In this document: piece by piece, positions 25,374-34,196 of the stretch
Position numbering within the stretch: the first letter of the stretch is position 1
Layout: every line of letters starts with the position of its first letter
Source of the DNA: Rhizobium jaguaris
GTDB lineage: Bacteria; Pseudomonadota; Alphaproteobacteria; Rhizobiales; Rhizobiaceae
Direction of reading: 5' to 3'
NCBI RefSeq assembly: GCF_003627755.1
Contig: NZ_CP032695.1
Coordinates: 186,001 to 250,000, forward strand
DNA: 64,000 nt
Program-made: the position numbers and the translations under genes
Notes under the pieces: generated by a model
Seen by the model: the letters and a program-made list of their open reading frames with translations, nothing else
Database searches by the model: none
Told to the model about the DNA's origin: nothing

Positions 25374-26572
25374 CAGCGGACCACGGCGCCGTTTTCGGCC
25401 ACAAGACGGCCTTCCTTGAAGACACGGCGCGGCTTGGGGAAGGCCACCACGGCTTCGGGCAGGTGCTCGGCGGCCAGTGTCACGAAGTCGGCCTTGGCAC
25501 CGACGACGATGCCGTGCCCTTCCAGACGGAGTGCCTTGGCGCCGGCTGACGTTACCAGGTCAAAGGCGGCGCTGAGATCCGCATCGGTGTAGAAACCGGA
25601 GCGGTAAGCGATGATTTCGGCCCGCCGGAGCATGTCGCCATCGCCGAAGGGCCACCACGAATCGCGAATGTTGTCGCTGCCGCTGAAGACGGTAACGCCG
25701 GCGGTGCGAAGCAATGCGACCGGGGGGAAATTGTGGTTGCCGGGAGCATTGGTCATGATCGATACGCCGCTTTTGGCAATCAGTGCGGCAATTTTCTTCG
25801 CCGCATCCGGCGTGAGGTCGCCAAGGCCATAGGCATGGCTGACGGCGACATGCCCCTGCATGCCGAGCGCCGTCGTGCGGGCGCAGATCTCCTCGATCGT
25901 CATGGCGCCGAGGGTGCCGGCATCGTGGAGATGGATGTCGACGTCCACGCCGCGTCTTTCGGCAATGCCGAAGACCACGTCGAGATGGCCTTTTATGTCG
26001 CGATCGAAGGAAAGCGGATCGAGCCCGCCGACAAGATCGGCGCCCATGGCGATCGCTTCATCCATCAGGTCCGCTGTGCCGGGGCTCTTCAGGATACCGC
26101 TTTGCGGGAAGGCGACGAGTTGGATGTCGATGATGTCCTTGTATTCCTCTCGGACCTTCAGGATGGTTTCGAGCGACGTCAGACCGACCGAGCCGTCGAC
26201 CATCACATGGCTGCGCATCTGCAATGAACCATTCGAAATGCAGAGATTGAGCTGATTGCGAGCGCGCTCGTCCATCGGCGCGGCGGCGGCCATGTTCTCA
26301 GTTTGGAGAGCAACGCGCTCGTGCACATCGAAGCCTTTGGTGCAGGGTTTGTGCGGGATCCACTTGTCGCCATAGAAGCTCGTATCGAGATGGGTGTGGC
26401 CCTCGACGAAGCTCGGCGCGAGGAGTGCACCGGCGATGTCGATCATGGTTGCGGCATTCCCACCGGAACCTGCGGGCTTGATCGCGGCGATGCGGCCGGC
26501 CGACACTACAAGGTCATTGAGCGTGCCGTCGGCCAGTTTTGCATTGGTGAAAAGTGTTTCGGTCGAGTGCAC
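25373..26572 (-). CDS. CodA-like amidohydrolase
   Basis: A 399-residue metal-dependent deaminase-type amidohydrolase. VEGHTHLDTSF supplies two metal His, IHLHDAG and VSHAYGL the next, and SGSDNIRDSWWPFGDGDML the catalytic Asp; this last motif is close to that of N-isopropylammelide amidohydrolase (AtzC) and CodA. A TTG at 26605 is in frame, but GTG 26572 has AAGGAAGGG at the right distance and gives the normal family N-terminus. It is the first gene of a two-gene operon. Substrates in the family are cytosine, isocytosine and s-triazine or creatinine-like rings; the actual one is unknown. Confidence 0.85.
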   Translation of the reverse strand: MHSTETLFTNAKLADGTLNDLVVSAGRIAAIKPAGSGGNAATMIDIAGALLAPSFVEGHTHLDTSFYGDKWIPHKPCTKGFDVHERVALQTENMAAAAPMDERARNQLNLCISNGSLQMRSHVMVDGSVGLTSLETILKVREEYKDIIDIQLVAFPQSGILKSPGTADLMDEAIAMGADLVGGLDPLSFDRDIKGHLDVVFGIAERRGVDVDIHLHDAGTLGAMTIEEICARTTALGMQGHVAVSHAYGLGDLTPDAAKKIAALIAKSGVSIMTNAPGNHNFPPVALLRTAGVTVFSGSDNIRDSWWPFGDGDMLRRAEIIAYRSGFYTDADLSAAFDLVTSAGAKALRLEGHGIVVGAKADFVTLAAEHLPEAVVAFPKPRRVFKEGRLVAENGAVVR

Positions 26573-27354
26573 TGGTATTTTCCCTTCCTTTGTGTCATCG
26601 GCCAAGTCCGCCGGATGCGGGACCTGGTGTCCTCTTCATGATAGTGCGGTTCAGTTCTGCGGTAGATTGCCCTGCACGTCCTCGATCAGCCAGCCCGGGA
26701 CTCTTTCTGCCGTCATTTGCAAACCGTTTTAGTAAATCACTTTGGGAAAAATCATCGCAACTGAAGTCTTTGCAAAGCGGACTGATCTACGCAAGCACTA
26801 CCACTCGTCCGCGTTCCCCTGTTGGCGTCGAGCTGAAAGCGCGCAAAATGGCTGGCGTATTGGTGCGCTTGACGGTCCGGCTCGATCTTATGAGGCGACC
26901 GCGGCATAGCCTTGCGGAGGAAGAAGGCCGGCTAATCCGTGATTGGCGGAGCATTGGCCAGGCATTGTTCTGGCGCATAGCCCACATTTTTTGGGGCAAA
27001 ATGCGGTGCGCGTTCGCTTAAGTTAACTTGATATTTCCATACATTATACTTTAGTTGATTATATTGTCTCTAGGCATCCGTGATAAATAGCGGTCAAATT
27101 CGCCAATCTAGTGAATAGATGGGCCAGACTGCGAATACTTTTATGTATTTTCGGGAAGCATTATTAATCCTGTTTCAATAAAGCCCGCCTATCTTTGTCT
27201 CTGATTGGACAGGCCATGAGGGTCTGCGCTCGGGCGGCGTCTCGACGGCTCGCGGACTGCTTTTCTTTTGGAAATTGCGCCGCAAGGGCTCCAAAAATTC
27301 GGGTTTCGGCGAAGCGAGTTGGCGCCCCGGCACCCCCGAACATAGGTTGCAATT
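26573..27354. other. Long divergent intergenic region
   Basis: About 780 bases between the divergent amidohydrolase operon and the chemoreceptor gene. It has no convincing gene. Near 26700-26720, TTGCAAACCGTTTTAG is a loose palindrome that could be an operator for the leftward operon. At 27021-27180 the DNA becomes clearly AT-rich; TTAACT (27023-27028) and TATACT (27045-27050), 16 bases apart, form a weak rightward promoter candidate, although about 300 bases from the chemoreceptor start. Confidence 0.4.
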
Positions 27355-29694
27355 ATGCTTTTCTCTCTTCGCAATATACTTGTTGGAATTTTTCTTGTTC
27401 TCAGCGTCGCTCTGTGCGTGCTAACAGGATCTTCCATGCTCGATGCCTATCGTGGTGAGAGCACCTATGCAGACGTCTCGAAGTTTACCATGCTCGACCG
27501 AGCGCTCTTCCAGACACTTGCCAACTTCCGCAACGAGCGAGGTGACGGCTCGTCGCTCGCCAAGCTTGAGCTTGGCACGCAAGATGCAACGCTCGCCATG
27601 TTGAAAGCGGAGCGGGTCGTCGTCGACAAATATATGGCTGACGCGAAATCGGTCTCTGCAAACATTGACAACGAGAAGCTCAGAGCGCCGATCGCCGACG
27701 TCATGAGTGCATATGATCGGGTCGTCGCATTCCGCTCAAGGCTCGACAGCGAAGTTGCCAAGAAACTCGCTGATCGCGATCCGACACTGCAGGCCACGAC
27801 GCTGGACATCGGCCAGCAGCTCTTGACCGCGCTAGAAGCAGGCTCGACCGCCGTTGAAAGCCAGGTTCGCGCGAGCGATCCCTCGATGGCGGCAATGATC
27901 CAGATCCGTGCACTGACTTGGTACACCCGCGCGACAGCGGGCGCAGCAAACCTCTTGTTCGTCAACACACTTGCCTCCGGAGAGGCGATGAAGCCCGACG
28001 AACTCAGCAAGATCCAACAGTTCGATTATGCCGCGAGCTTCACCTGGGGACAGATCGGCACTCTGGTCAACCATCCATCGACACCACAAGTTGTCAAGGA
28101 CGCCTACAAGATCGGCGATACGACCTATTTCAGCGGCGACTTTGCAGCAAAACACAATGCATTACTTGCGAGGTTCGCAGCCGGCGAGAAGAAGGCTATG
28201 TCCCTCGACGACTGGCGCCCGCTCGGCAACGCCGCACTACTCACCATCACAAACACCGCCGCTGCCGCCGCAGATGGCATGGTGGCCAAGGCAGCCGCCG
28301 GTCAGAATGATGCATTCACCAGCCTGATCGCCTACGGACTCACCTTCCTAGTTGCCGTGGTTCTGAGCATCACCGGCATCTGCGTCATCGTTTTCCGCGT
28401 CACCAAACCCGTCGGCGCGCTAACCCATTCCATGACGGCGCTCGCCCAAGGCGACCTCTCGGTCTCGATCGATGGCGTCGAGCGTCGCGATGAAGTCGGC
28501 GCCATGGCACGTTCCGTACAGGTATTCCAGCAGGCGGCCTTGCGCAACAAGGCGCTCGAAGCCGAAGCCGCCGAGGCACGTGTGACATCGGAGCACGAAC
28601 GCGTAGAAGTTCAGCGTCGCGCCGAAGCCGAGGCCGAGCAGAGGCTGCTGCAAGCAACAGGTTCGCTTGCGACAGGTCTGCGTCATTTGGCATCCGGCGA
28701 CCTGCTCTGCGAGATCGAAACGCCACTGGCTGAGCAGTTCGAAGCTTTGCGTCACGATTTCAATTCGTCCGTCGGCCAGCTTCGCGATGCCATGTCCCGC
28801 GTCGGCCAGGCCGCGTCACTCGTAAACAGTGGCAGCTACGAGATCTCGCAGGCTTCCGATAACCTCTCCAAGCGCACCGAGCAGCAGGCCGCTTCGCTTG
28901 AGGAGACGGCGGCCGCACTTGAAGAGGTTACGGCCAACGTCCAGTCGACCTCGAAGCGAGCTGGCGATGCCCGTGAACTAGTTCGCGGGGCCCGGTTGCG
29001 GGCAGAAAACTCCAGCCAAGTCGTCAGCAATGCCGTCAACGCTATGGGCAGGATCGAGCATTCGTCCAAACAAATCAGCCAGATCATCGGCGTGATCGAC
29101 GAGATCGCCTTCCAGACCAACCTGCTTGCTCTCAACGCCGGTGTCGAGGCGGCGCGTGCGGGTGAAGCCGGCAAAGGGTTTGCCGTCGTCGCCCAGGAAG
29201 TGCGCGAACTTGCACAGCGTTCGGCCAATGCCGCCAAAGAGATCAAGGCGCTGATCGGCAATTCCGAAGTTGCCGTCGGCGAGGGAGTGAAGCTCGTCAA
29301 CGACACGGGCGATGGCCTCGCGGCTATCGCCGATCTGGTCCTGCAGATCAATCAGCACATGGACGCGATCGCCACCGCTGCCCAGGAGCAGTCCATGGGC
29401 CTGTCGGAGATCAACAGCGCCGTCAATCATATGGACCAGGCGACACAGCAGAATGCCGCCATGGTCGAAGAGATGAACGCGGCTGGTGCGGGTCTGGCCG
29501 AGGAGAGCAACCGGCTCGGCGAACTCCTGAGCGCGTTCCGCACGGGCGAAGCCGAGCGCAGGGTGTCGCAGGCAAAGCCCGTAGCCCGGCCTGCCTCACC
29601 CCCGGCAACGGGCCGACTTGCTACACGCGCCGCTCCGGCCACGCAGGGCAATGCCGCGCTTAAACATCTCCATCAGGAGTGGTCGGAGTTCTGA
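27355..29694 (+). CDS. Methyl-accepting chemotaxis protein
   Basis: A 779-residue transmembrane chemoreceptor. TM1 is residues 7-28 ([18 protein letters not shown]), followed by a mostly helical periplasmic domain of about 290 residues, TM2 ([20 protein letters not shown]), a HAMP domain, a second HAMP-like segment and a signalling domain. The hairpin tip is [19 protein letters not shown] followed by [14 protein letters not shown], which contacts CheA/CheW. It ends in LHQEWSEF, resembling the C-terminal pentapeptide that tethers CheR/CheB. No ligand can be assigned; the nucleobase-catabolic neighbours make a nitrogen-compound attractant a reasonable guess. A strong terminator follows. Confidence 0.93.
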   Translation: MLFSLRNILVGIFLVLSVALCVLTGSSMLDAYRGESTYADVSKFTMLDRALFQTLANFRNERGDGSSLAKLELGTQDATLAMLKAERVVVDKYMADAKSVSANIDNEKLRAPIADVMSAYDRVVAFRSRLDSEVAKKLADRDPTLQATTLDIGQQLLTALEAGSTAVESQVRASDPSMAAMIQIRALTWYTRATAGAANLLFVNTLASGEAMKPDELSKIQQFDYAASFTWGQIGTLVNHPSTPQVVKDAYKIGDTTYFSGDFAAKHNALLARFAAGEKKAMSLDDWRPLGNAALLTITNTAAAAADGMVAKAAAGQNDAFTSLIAYGLTFLVAVVLSITGICVIVFRVTKPVGALTHSMTALAQGDLSVSIDGVERRDEVGAMARSVQVFQQAALRNKALEAEAAEARVTSEHERVEVQRRAEAEAEQRLLQATGSLATGLRHLASGDLLCEIETPLAEQFEALRHDFNSSVGQLRDAMSRVGQAASLVNSGSYEISQASDNLSKRTEQQAASLEETAAALEEVTANVQSTSKRAGDARELVRGARLRAENSSQVVSNAVNAMGRIEHSSKQISQIIGVIDEIAFQTNLLALNAGVEAARAGEAGKGFAVVAQEVRELAQRSANAAKEIKALIGNSEVAVGEGVKLVNDTGDGLAAIADLVLQINQHMDAIATAAQEQSMGLSEINSAVNHMDQATQQNAAMVEEMNAAGAGLAEESNRLGELLSAFRTGEAERRVSQAKPVARPASPPATGRLATRAAPATQGNAALKHLHQEWSEF

Positions 29695-29750
29695 TCGGCC
29701 TGACGTCAAGACAGGCACCGAAGGCTTGCTGCGGTAACGCCGCGAGGATC

Positions 29751-29779
29751 GCCCCGGACGCCTTGTCCGGGGCATTTTT
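29751..29779 (+). terminator. Intrinsic terminator after the chemoreceptor
   Basis: GCCCCGGAC, a five-base loop and GTCCGGGGC form a perfect 9-bp GC-rich stem followed by ATTTTTG, 57 bases after the stop codon. It is the clearest rho-independent terminator in the window. Confidence 0.92.
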
Positions 29780-30025
29780 GCGGAATTCGCAGCAACTGCC
29801 ACCAATCGTGGGTGCTCCTTCATGACACCTTCGCGCGCCAGAAGCGGTCACCAGCTTGTTAGGTTAGACGACCTGTCCGGAAACATGGGGCAAGCCCACT
29901 CATGCCGTGTGATGGGAATGTTATGATCTCATCTGCGTCAACATGGCTGATGTTGTATGCAGCAGTTTTGAGGTAGTGCTCCCTCACGATAGATAGTGCC
30001 AAGTAATAGCCTGGAAATATCCGAA

Positions 30026-30133
30026 ATGTGGGATTGGTTCCCTATAGTCTTCATTACGTTCAAGGTTCTCGTGTTAGGCACGGGCATGTTCTTCGCCATC
30101 AAGTGGCATCACGATCAAGAGAAGAAGAAATAA
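30026..30133 (+). CDS. Small single-span membrane peptide, 35 residues
   Basis: ATG to TAA encodes 35 residues beginning MWDWFPIVFITFKVLVLGTG, continuing MFFAIKWHHDQ and ending EKKK. That is one hydrophobic segment (about residues 5-25) with a basic, hydrophilic tail, the typical build of a small inner-membrane protein. The upstream ribosome site is weak (TGGAA). I believe similar short peptides occur in rhizobial genomes, but I cannot verify that here. It lies in an otherwise empty stretch between the chemoreceptor terminator and the IS91-type element. Function unknown. Confidence 0.55.
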   Translation: MWDWFPIVFITFKVLVLGTGMFFAIKWHHDQEKKK

Positions 30134-30198
30134 TGAAACCAGCGGACCGTAAGCGCCCGCCGATAAGAGAAGCGCCGCCCATTTAGTCCGCTTCGGTG

Positions 30199-30269
30199 AA
30201 GGTTTTTCGATGCGGGCCGCGGTGTGACGGTGGCGGCTGGGCGTGTGTCGGCCCGCGTTGAAAAACCTT
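30199..30269. repeat. Large imperfect inverted repeat beside the IS91-type element
   Basis: Left arm 30199-30219 and right arm 30249-30269 are 21-base arms that pair except at two positions, with a 29-base loop. The arms combine AAGGTTTTTC and GCGGGCCG. It lies about 270 bases past the transposase stop, the side on which IS91 elements carry their replication origin, so it may mark an element end; it could equally belong to the host DNA. The rest of 29780-30537 apart from the small peptide shows nothing else I can name. Confidence 0.5.
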
Positions 30270-30537
30270 CCAAGGAGGAGGCCTGCGGGGGCTGGGTGGA
30301 GCGCCTATGGGGAAAGCGTGCGGCTGCGGTTTTCTGAGGTGGCTATCGGTGGGAGCGTCGGGTGCAAGCGGGTTGCCCCGAAGGCTTGCAATGACGCGAT
30401 CGGGGTTGGGGTGCTCCTCTTTCGTAGGCCTCGCATCGGCGGTTTTGCAGTGTGCGGCGTTGCCTGGCGCAAATCGGCGCCACCCCGGAATGCATCGCAG
30501 ATCCGGGCCGGCCTTGGCTGATGTGACAGGCGTTTCG

Positions 30538-31731
30538 TCATGCGGCGTCCTTTCGGGGTGGCGCACGGGATTTGGGTCGCTGGCCACGGCGGAATATCTC
30601 GACGATGCGCATCGGGCCGCCGCAATCTGGGCATGGCTGCCTCAGGGTGAGCGGGATGCTCTCGGCGCTTGGCGTGTCGTCCTGTGATGGCGCTTCCGTC
30701 CCGAGCAGTTTCCTTATCTTTGCGACATTGGCCTTGCGGCCTGCTCCGGCCAGCAGGCCGTAGTGGCGGATGCGGTGGAATCCGTCGGGCAGCACGTGGA
30801 TTAGGAAGCGGCGGATGAACTCGTCGGTGGCCAGCCGCATGACCTTGTGACGGTCACCGGTCTTGATGCGGTAGTCCTTCCAGCGGAAGGTGACCGCCTC
30901 GGCATTCGCGCTGATCAGGCGGCTGTTCGAGATCGCCACGCGGTGCGTGTAGCGGCTGAGATAGGCCAGCACGGCCTCGGGGCCGCCGAATGGGGGCTTG
31001 GTGTAGACGACCCAGTCGGATTTGCGGAAGGGGGCAAGCCAGGCAGCGAAGGCATCCGCCTCTGCAAGCCGGGCTAGATCGCCGAAGAAGCAGAGCACCC
31101 CGGATTGACTGAGTGCCATCAGTCCTTCGAGAAACAGCCGCCGAAACAGACGAGACAGAACCTTTATGGGCAGAAGGAACCCCGGGCGACAGCCAATCCA
31201 GCGCGTGCCATCCGGCGACAGTCCACCGCCGGGCACGACGATGTGCACATGCGGGTGATGGGTCAGCGCCGACCCCCAGGTGTGCAGCACGCTGGTCATG
31301 CCGATGTTTGCGCCAAGGTGCCGGGGATCGGCGGCGATGGTGGTCAACGTCTCCGCCGATGCCCGGAATAGAAGATCATAGACCGTCTTCTTATTCCAAT
31401 AGGCGATCTGCGCGATCTCGGCGGGGATGGTGAAGACAACATGGAAATACTCGACCGGCAGCAGGTCTTCGGCACGGGCGGCCATCCAGTCCCGCGCCGC
31501 GGGTCCCTGGCACTTCGGGCAGTGCCGATTCTTGCAGGAATTGTAGGCGATGTGATGGTGGCCGCATTTGGCACAGGCTGCCACATGCCCGCCGAGCGCC
31601 TCGGTTCGGCAGGCCTCGATCGCCGCCATGACCTTGAGCTGGGTCAGGCTAACATGCCCGGCATTGGCCCGCCGCCACGCCGGGCCATAGGCACGGAAGA
31701 TGTCGGCGATCTCCAGTTTTGGCCGGATCAC
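30538..31731 (-). CDS. IS91-family transposase
   Basis: A 397-residue rolling-circle transposase. The N-terminal zinc-binding region has CAKCGHHH and CKNRHCPKC, the HUH metal motif is HPHVHIVVPGG, and the catalytic Tyr lies in YLSRYTHRVAISN. The start is GTG at 31731. The C-terminus carries another CPDCGG pair. It nicks and replicates one strand of the element. It appears full length. Confidence 0.93.
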   Translation of the reverse strand: MIRPKLEIADIFRAYGPAWRRANAGHVSLTQLKVMAAIEACRTEALGGHVAACAKCGHHHIAYNSCKNRHCPKCQGPAARDWMAARAEDLLPVEYFHVVFTIPAEIAQIAYWNKKTVYDLLFRASAETLTTIAADPRHLGANIGMTSVLHTWGSALTHHPHVHIVVPGGGLSPDGTRWIGCRPGFLLPIKVLSRLFRRLFLEGLMALSQSGVLCFFGDLARLAEADAFAAWLAPFRKSDWVVYTKPPFGGPEAVLAYLSRYTHRVAISNSRLISANAEAVTFRWKDYRIKTGDRHKVMRLATDEFIRRFLIHVLPDGFHRIRHYGLLAGAGRKANVAKIRKLLGTEAPSQDDTPSAESIPLTLRQPCPDCGGPMRIVEIFRRGQRPKSRAPPRKDAA

Positions 31732-31741
31732 CGGACGGGCG

Positions 31742-32629
31742 CTACTCCAGTTCGCGTCGGAGCGTTTGGTCCTGCAGCTTCTTCAGGGTCTCGAACGGGC
31801 TGATCGTGTCGCGGATCGTCTTCGTGGCGACATGCATATAACGGGCGGTGGTCGTCAGCTTGGCGTGTCCCAGAAGGACCTGGATCACCCGCACATCCGT
31901 GTTCGCTTCCAGCAGGTGGGTGGCAAAACTGTGCCGCAGGGTGTGCAGCGTCGCTGGCTTGGCGATCCCGGCCAGTTTTTTGGCGGCGGTGAAGGCGCGG
32001 TTGAGCTGCCGCGGCGAGATCGGGTTGATCTTCGGTTTGCCAGGAAAAAGCCAGCCCTGCGGCCGTGACTCGCGCCAATAGTCGCGCAAGAGTTCCAGCA
32101 GCAGGGGCGACAGCATCACCTTGCGGTCCTTCTGTCCCTTGCCCTGTTCGACATGGATCAGCATCCGATCGCTGTCGATGTCGCTGATCTTGAGGTTGCA
32201 GACTTCGGAGGCCCGCAGTCCGGCGCCATAGGAGATGCTGAGCGCCGCTCGATACTTCAGGCCCGGCCCCTGGGCCGCCACAAGCAGGTCGGAAACCTCC
32301 TCAACGCTCAAGACAACGGGCAACTTCTGCGGTTGCCGACGGAACTGCATATGCCGCTTCATCTCTTCGCGGTCGCAGGTGATGCCGAAAAAGAACCTCA
32401 GCGCGACGATGCGGGCGTTGAAGGTCGGCGGCGTGACGCCCGCATTGGTCATGTGCAATTGGTAGGCGCGCAGGTCGTCGGGTGTCGCGGTATCCGGAGA
32501 TCGCTTCAGAAACCCGGCGAAATCCTTGATCGCCCGAATATGGGCTTGCCGGACTTTGTCGCCCATCCCGCGGATGCGCATGTCTTCGATCATCCGTTCG
32601 CGCAGCGGGGTCGTCTTCTCCTCCGTCAT
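31742..32629 (-). CDS. Tyrosine recombinase/integrase of the IS91-type element
   Basis: A 295-residue XerD-like recombinase with an N-terminal SAM-like domain and the catalytic set Arg (GAGLRASE), Lys (GKGQKDR), HxxR (HTLRHSFATHL), His/Gly (LGHAKLTTT) and Tyr (ARYMHV). A perfect AGGAGG lies five bases before ATG 32629. It belongs to the element, probably helping integration or resolution. All catalytic residues are present. Confidence 0.93.
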   Translation of the reverse strand: MTEEKTTPLRERMIEDMRIRGMGDKVRQAHIRAIKDFAGFLKRSPDTATPDDLRAYQLHMTNAGVTPPTFNARIVALRFFFGITCDREEMKRHMQFRRQPQKLPVVLSVEEVSDLLVAAQGPGLKYRAALSISYGAGLRASEVCNLKISDIDSDRMLIHVEQGKGQKDRKVMLSPLLLELLRDYWRESRPQGWLFPGKPKINPISPRQLNRAFTAAKKLAGIAKPATLHTLRHSFATHLLEANTDVRVIQVLLGHAKLTTTARYMHVATKTIRDTISPFETLKKLQDQTLRRELE

Positions 32630-32791
32630 GGGAACCTCCTGTCTGGTGATTGAGAAGACCCCAATCCTCAGCCAGGACGGCAAACCCACAAAATGCACGG
32701 CGTTCAGATCGTTGCTGCACCGTCACCACGGGCGCCAATGCCGCGCGAGCGGCTTCGTCCTTGGGCCCGAAAGTTGTCATTGGTGGCATTT

Positions 32792-32836
32792 GCCGCATAA
32801 CACCGCATTTTTGTTTAGGCTTTCACCTTATGCGGC
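32792..32836. repeat. Inverted repeat, candidate element end
   Basis: GCCGCATAA (32792-32800) and TTATGCGGC (32828-32836) are perfect inverted arms about 160 bases upstream of the recombinase start. In the 320-base stretch between the recombinase and the next possible gene this is the only strong structure, so it is a candidate boundary of the IS91-type element. Confidence 0.4.
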
Positions 32837-32991
32837 GGTACTAAGAGGGAGCTTACACACTTGAAATAGGCGCTCGAGGACGAGCGTAAAACGGCAGGAA
32901 TCGCGGTCGGTGAATTCAATCATGTTCACAGCGATAGCGAGCCGAGGATGTGATCCGGACCGTCAGCCTGAAAAAGGAGATGGACATTCTA

Positions 32992-33339
32992 ATGAGCCTT
33001 GCCGAAGGCTGGTCGAGGGGAGACATTATCCGTCTCGATACCTTGGCCCACTTGATCCAGCGAGCGCGCGAGCATCGAAAGGACCACGCCTTATCGCGCC
33101 AGGGGGCGCTGGCGCAATTGATGAGCGGATCAACCGATCCGTCTGTTGGTGATATGGATCGAACGCCTCATCTCGCCGACGCCTGCGCCTCTCCCTGGAT
33201 CGACGACGAGTTCGTCAATCGCAACCAGTCGAACGACTGCCTTGTTGTTTGGTCAATTTCAAGACCAGGCAACCTCCACACTCTCTGGCGGGACGCGTGC
33301 TTGACATGCATCAAGTGTAATTGCGGGGAAAGCGTGTAA
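32992..33339 (+). CDS. Hypothetical protein, possibly a truncated gene
   Basis: A 115-residue frame starting MSLAEGWSRGDIIRLDTLAH with AAGGAG 11 bases upstream. The first 50 residues look protein-like (amphipathic helices, normal codon use); the second half is irregular and Cys-rich at the end. I recognise no family. Its position right beside an insertion element suggests a gene damaged by the insertion. It may also be non-coding. Confidence 0.3.
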   Translation: MSLAEGWSRGDIIRLDTLAHLIQRAREHRKDHALSRQGALAQLMSGSTDPSVGDMDRTPHLADACASPWIDDEFVNRNQSNDCLVVWSISRPGNLHTLWRDACLTCIKCNCGESV

Positions 33340-33368
33340 ACAGGCGTTTTCTCCCCGCTGGTACTTCC

Positions 33369-33926
33369 ATGATCACCCTATCGTTTGTTCTGACGTCCAT
33401 CACCATTCTGCTCACGCCAGGCCCGACCAACACGGTTCTCGCTACGTGCGGTGCCTCGTTCGGATTGCGACGAGCGGCCATCATGCCCGTCGCAGAGGCC
33501 ATTGGATATATCGTCGCGGTGTCGGTGTTTGCGGCAGTCGCGGATACGGTTCGAGGCAACGCTGCGGCTTTTGCCACGATAAAGCTGATGGCAGCAGGCT
33601 GGCTGCTTTATTCGGCTTTCAAGCTCTGGGGGATGTCGTTCCACACGGATGCGCGGCCAGCGCGGGAGGCGTTTATCCGAGTCTTGCTGACCACGCTGGT
33701 CAATCCAAAGGCCATGCTGGTTGGTACCGTTCTCATTCCTGCAGGTGCGGTTCATTTTCCAGTTTGGGTATTGACCTATGCGCTTCTTTCGACGCTTGCC
33801 GGTTTGGGATGGGTTGCGTTCGGGGCGAGCCTGCCGTTCAGTGTACGTCGCCACACGTACAAACTGGCATCGCTAGTGTTGGGTGGATTTTCGATGGCCG
33901 CAGTTGCGAGTGCGTTATCGATCTGA
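33369..33926 (+). CDS. LysE/RhtB-family exporter
   Basis: A 185-residue inner-membrane protein of the LysE amino-acid exporter superfamily. MITLSFVLTSITILLTPGPT is the diagnostic first span with TPGPT (usually TPGPN), and NPKAMLVGTVLIPAG matches the conserved NPKA segment before TM4. Five to six membrane spans can be drawn. ATG 33369 is preferred over TTG 33321. It is somewhat shorter than the usual 205 residues. Small inverted arms (GCGGGG 33323-33328, CCCCGC 33353-33358) precede it. Its likely role is export of an amino acid or similar metabolite. Confidence 0.82.
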   Translation: MITLSFVLTSITILLTPGPTNTVLATCGASFGLRRAAIMPVAEAIGYIVAVSVFAAVADTVRGNAAAFATIKLMAAGWLLYSAFKLWGMSFHTDARPAREAFIRVLLTTLVNPKAMLVGTVLIPAGAVHFPVWVLTYALLSTLAGLGWVAFGASLPFSVRRHTYKLASLVLGGFSMAAVASALSI

Positions 33927-33929
33927 ACC

Positions 33930-34196
33930 TCAAAACGCGCTGCGTGAAGGCGGGCCTGTTGGGGTCGAATTGCCCGAGCTCCCGAGGAGGCAGCGTCGCA
34001 CAGGTGCTGGAAATAGGGGTTCTCCACTCAGTGGTCGCACAGGGCCTCGTCTGACAGGTTGAACGTGTGCTTGAGAATGGCCAGCCCGCGTCGGCAGTGG
34101 CGGCATGCCCGTTCCGTCCGAATAGACCGTGCCGACGTGGGCTTCCAACACCGGCCAGCCGATGGCCCGCGCCAAACGCACCAGGACCCTTAATGC
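33930..34196 (-). pseudogene. IS5-type transposase remnant
   Basis: Pieces of one transposase N-terminus appear in order in three minus-strand frames: VRLARAIGWPVLEAHVG, then YSDGTGMPPLPTR; ILKHTFNLSDEALCDH, a stop, VENPYFQHLC; and RELGQFDPNR. The phrases FNLSDE-LC--WVENPYFQ-FC and PPLPTR are hallmarks of IS5-family transposases. At least two frameshifts and one stop make it dead. It fills the gap between the LysE gene and the glucan operon almost exactly. Confidence 0.8.

Larger units (their letters stand above)
30538..32629 (-). mobile_element. IS91-family element with companion tyrosine recombinase
   Basis: Two co-oriented genes, a tyrosine recombinase followed after 10 bases by an IS91-family transposase, form the two-gene layout seen in one branch of IS91-like elements. 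IS91 elements lack terminal inverted repeats and target duplications, so I give only the coding core. The true ends are probably outside it: the hairpin regions at 30199-30269 and 32792-32836 are candidates. Confidence 0.8.

Noticed and set aside
30183..30687. Several overlapping frames on both strands next to the transposase
   Set aside because: All overlap each other or the transposase 3' end, have no motif, and arise from the very GC-rich sequence.
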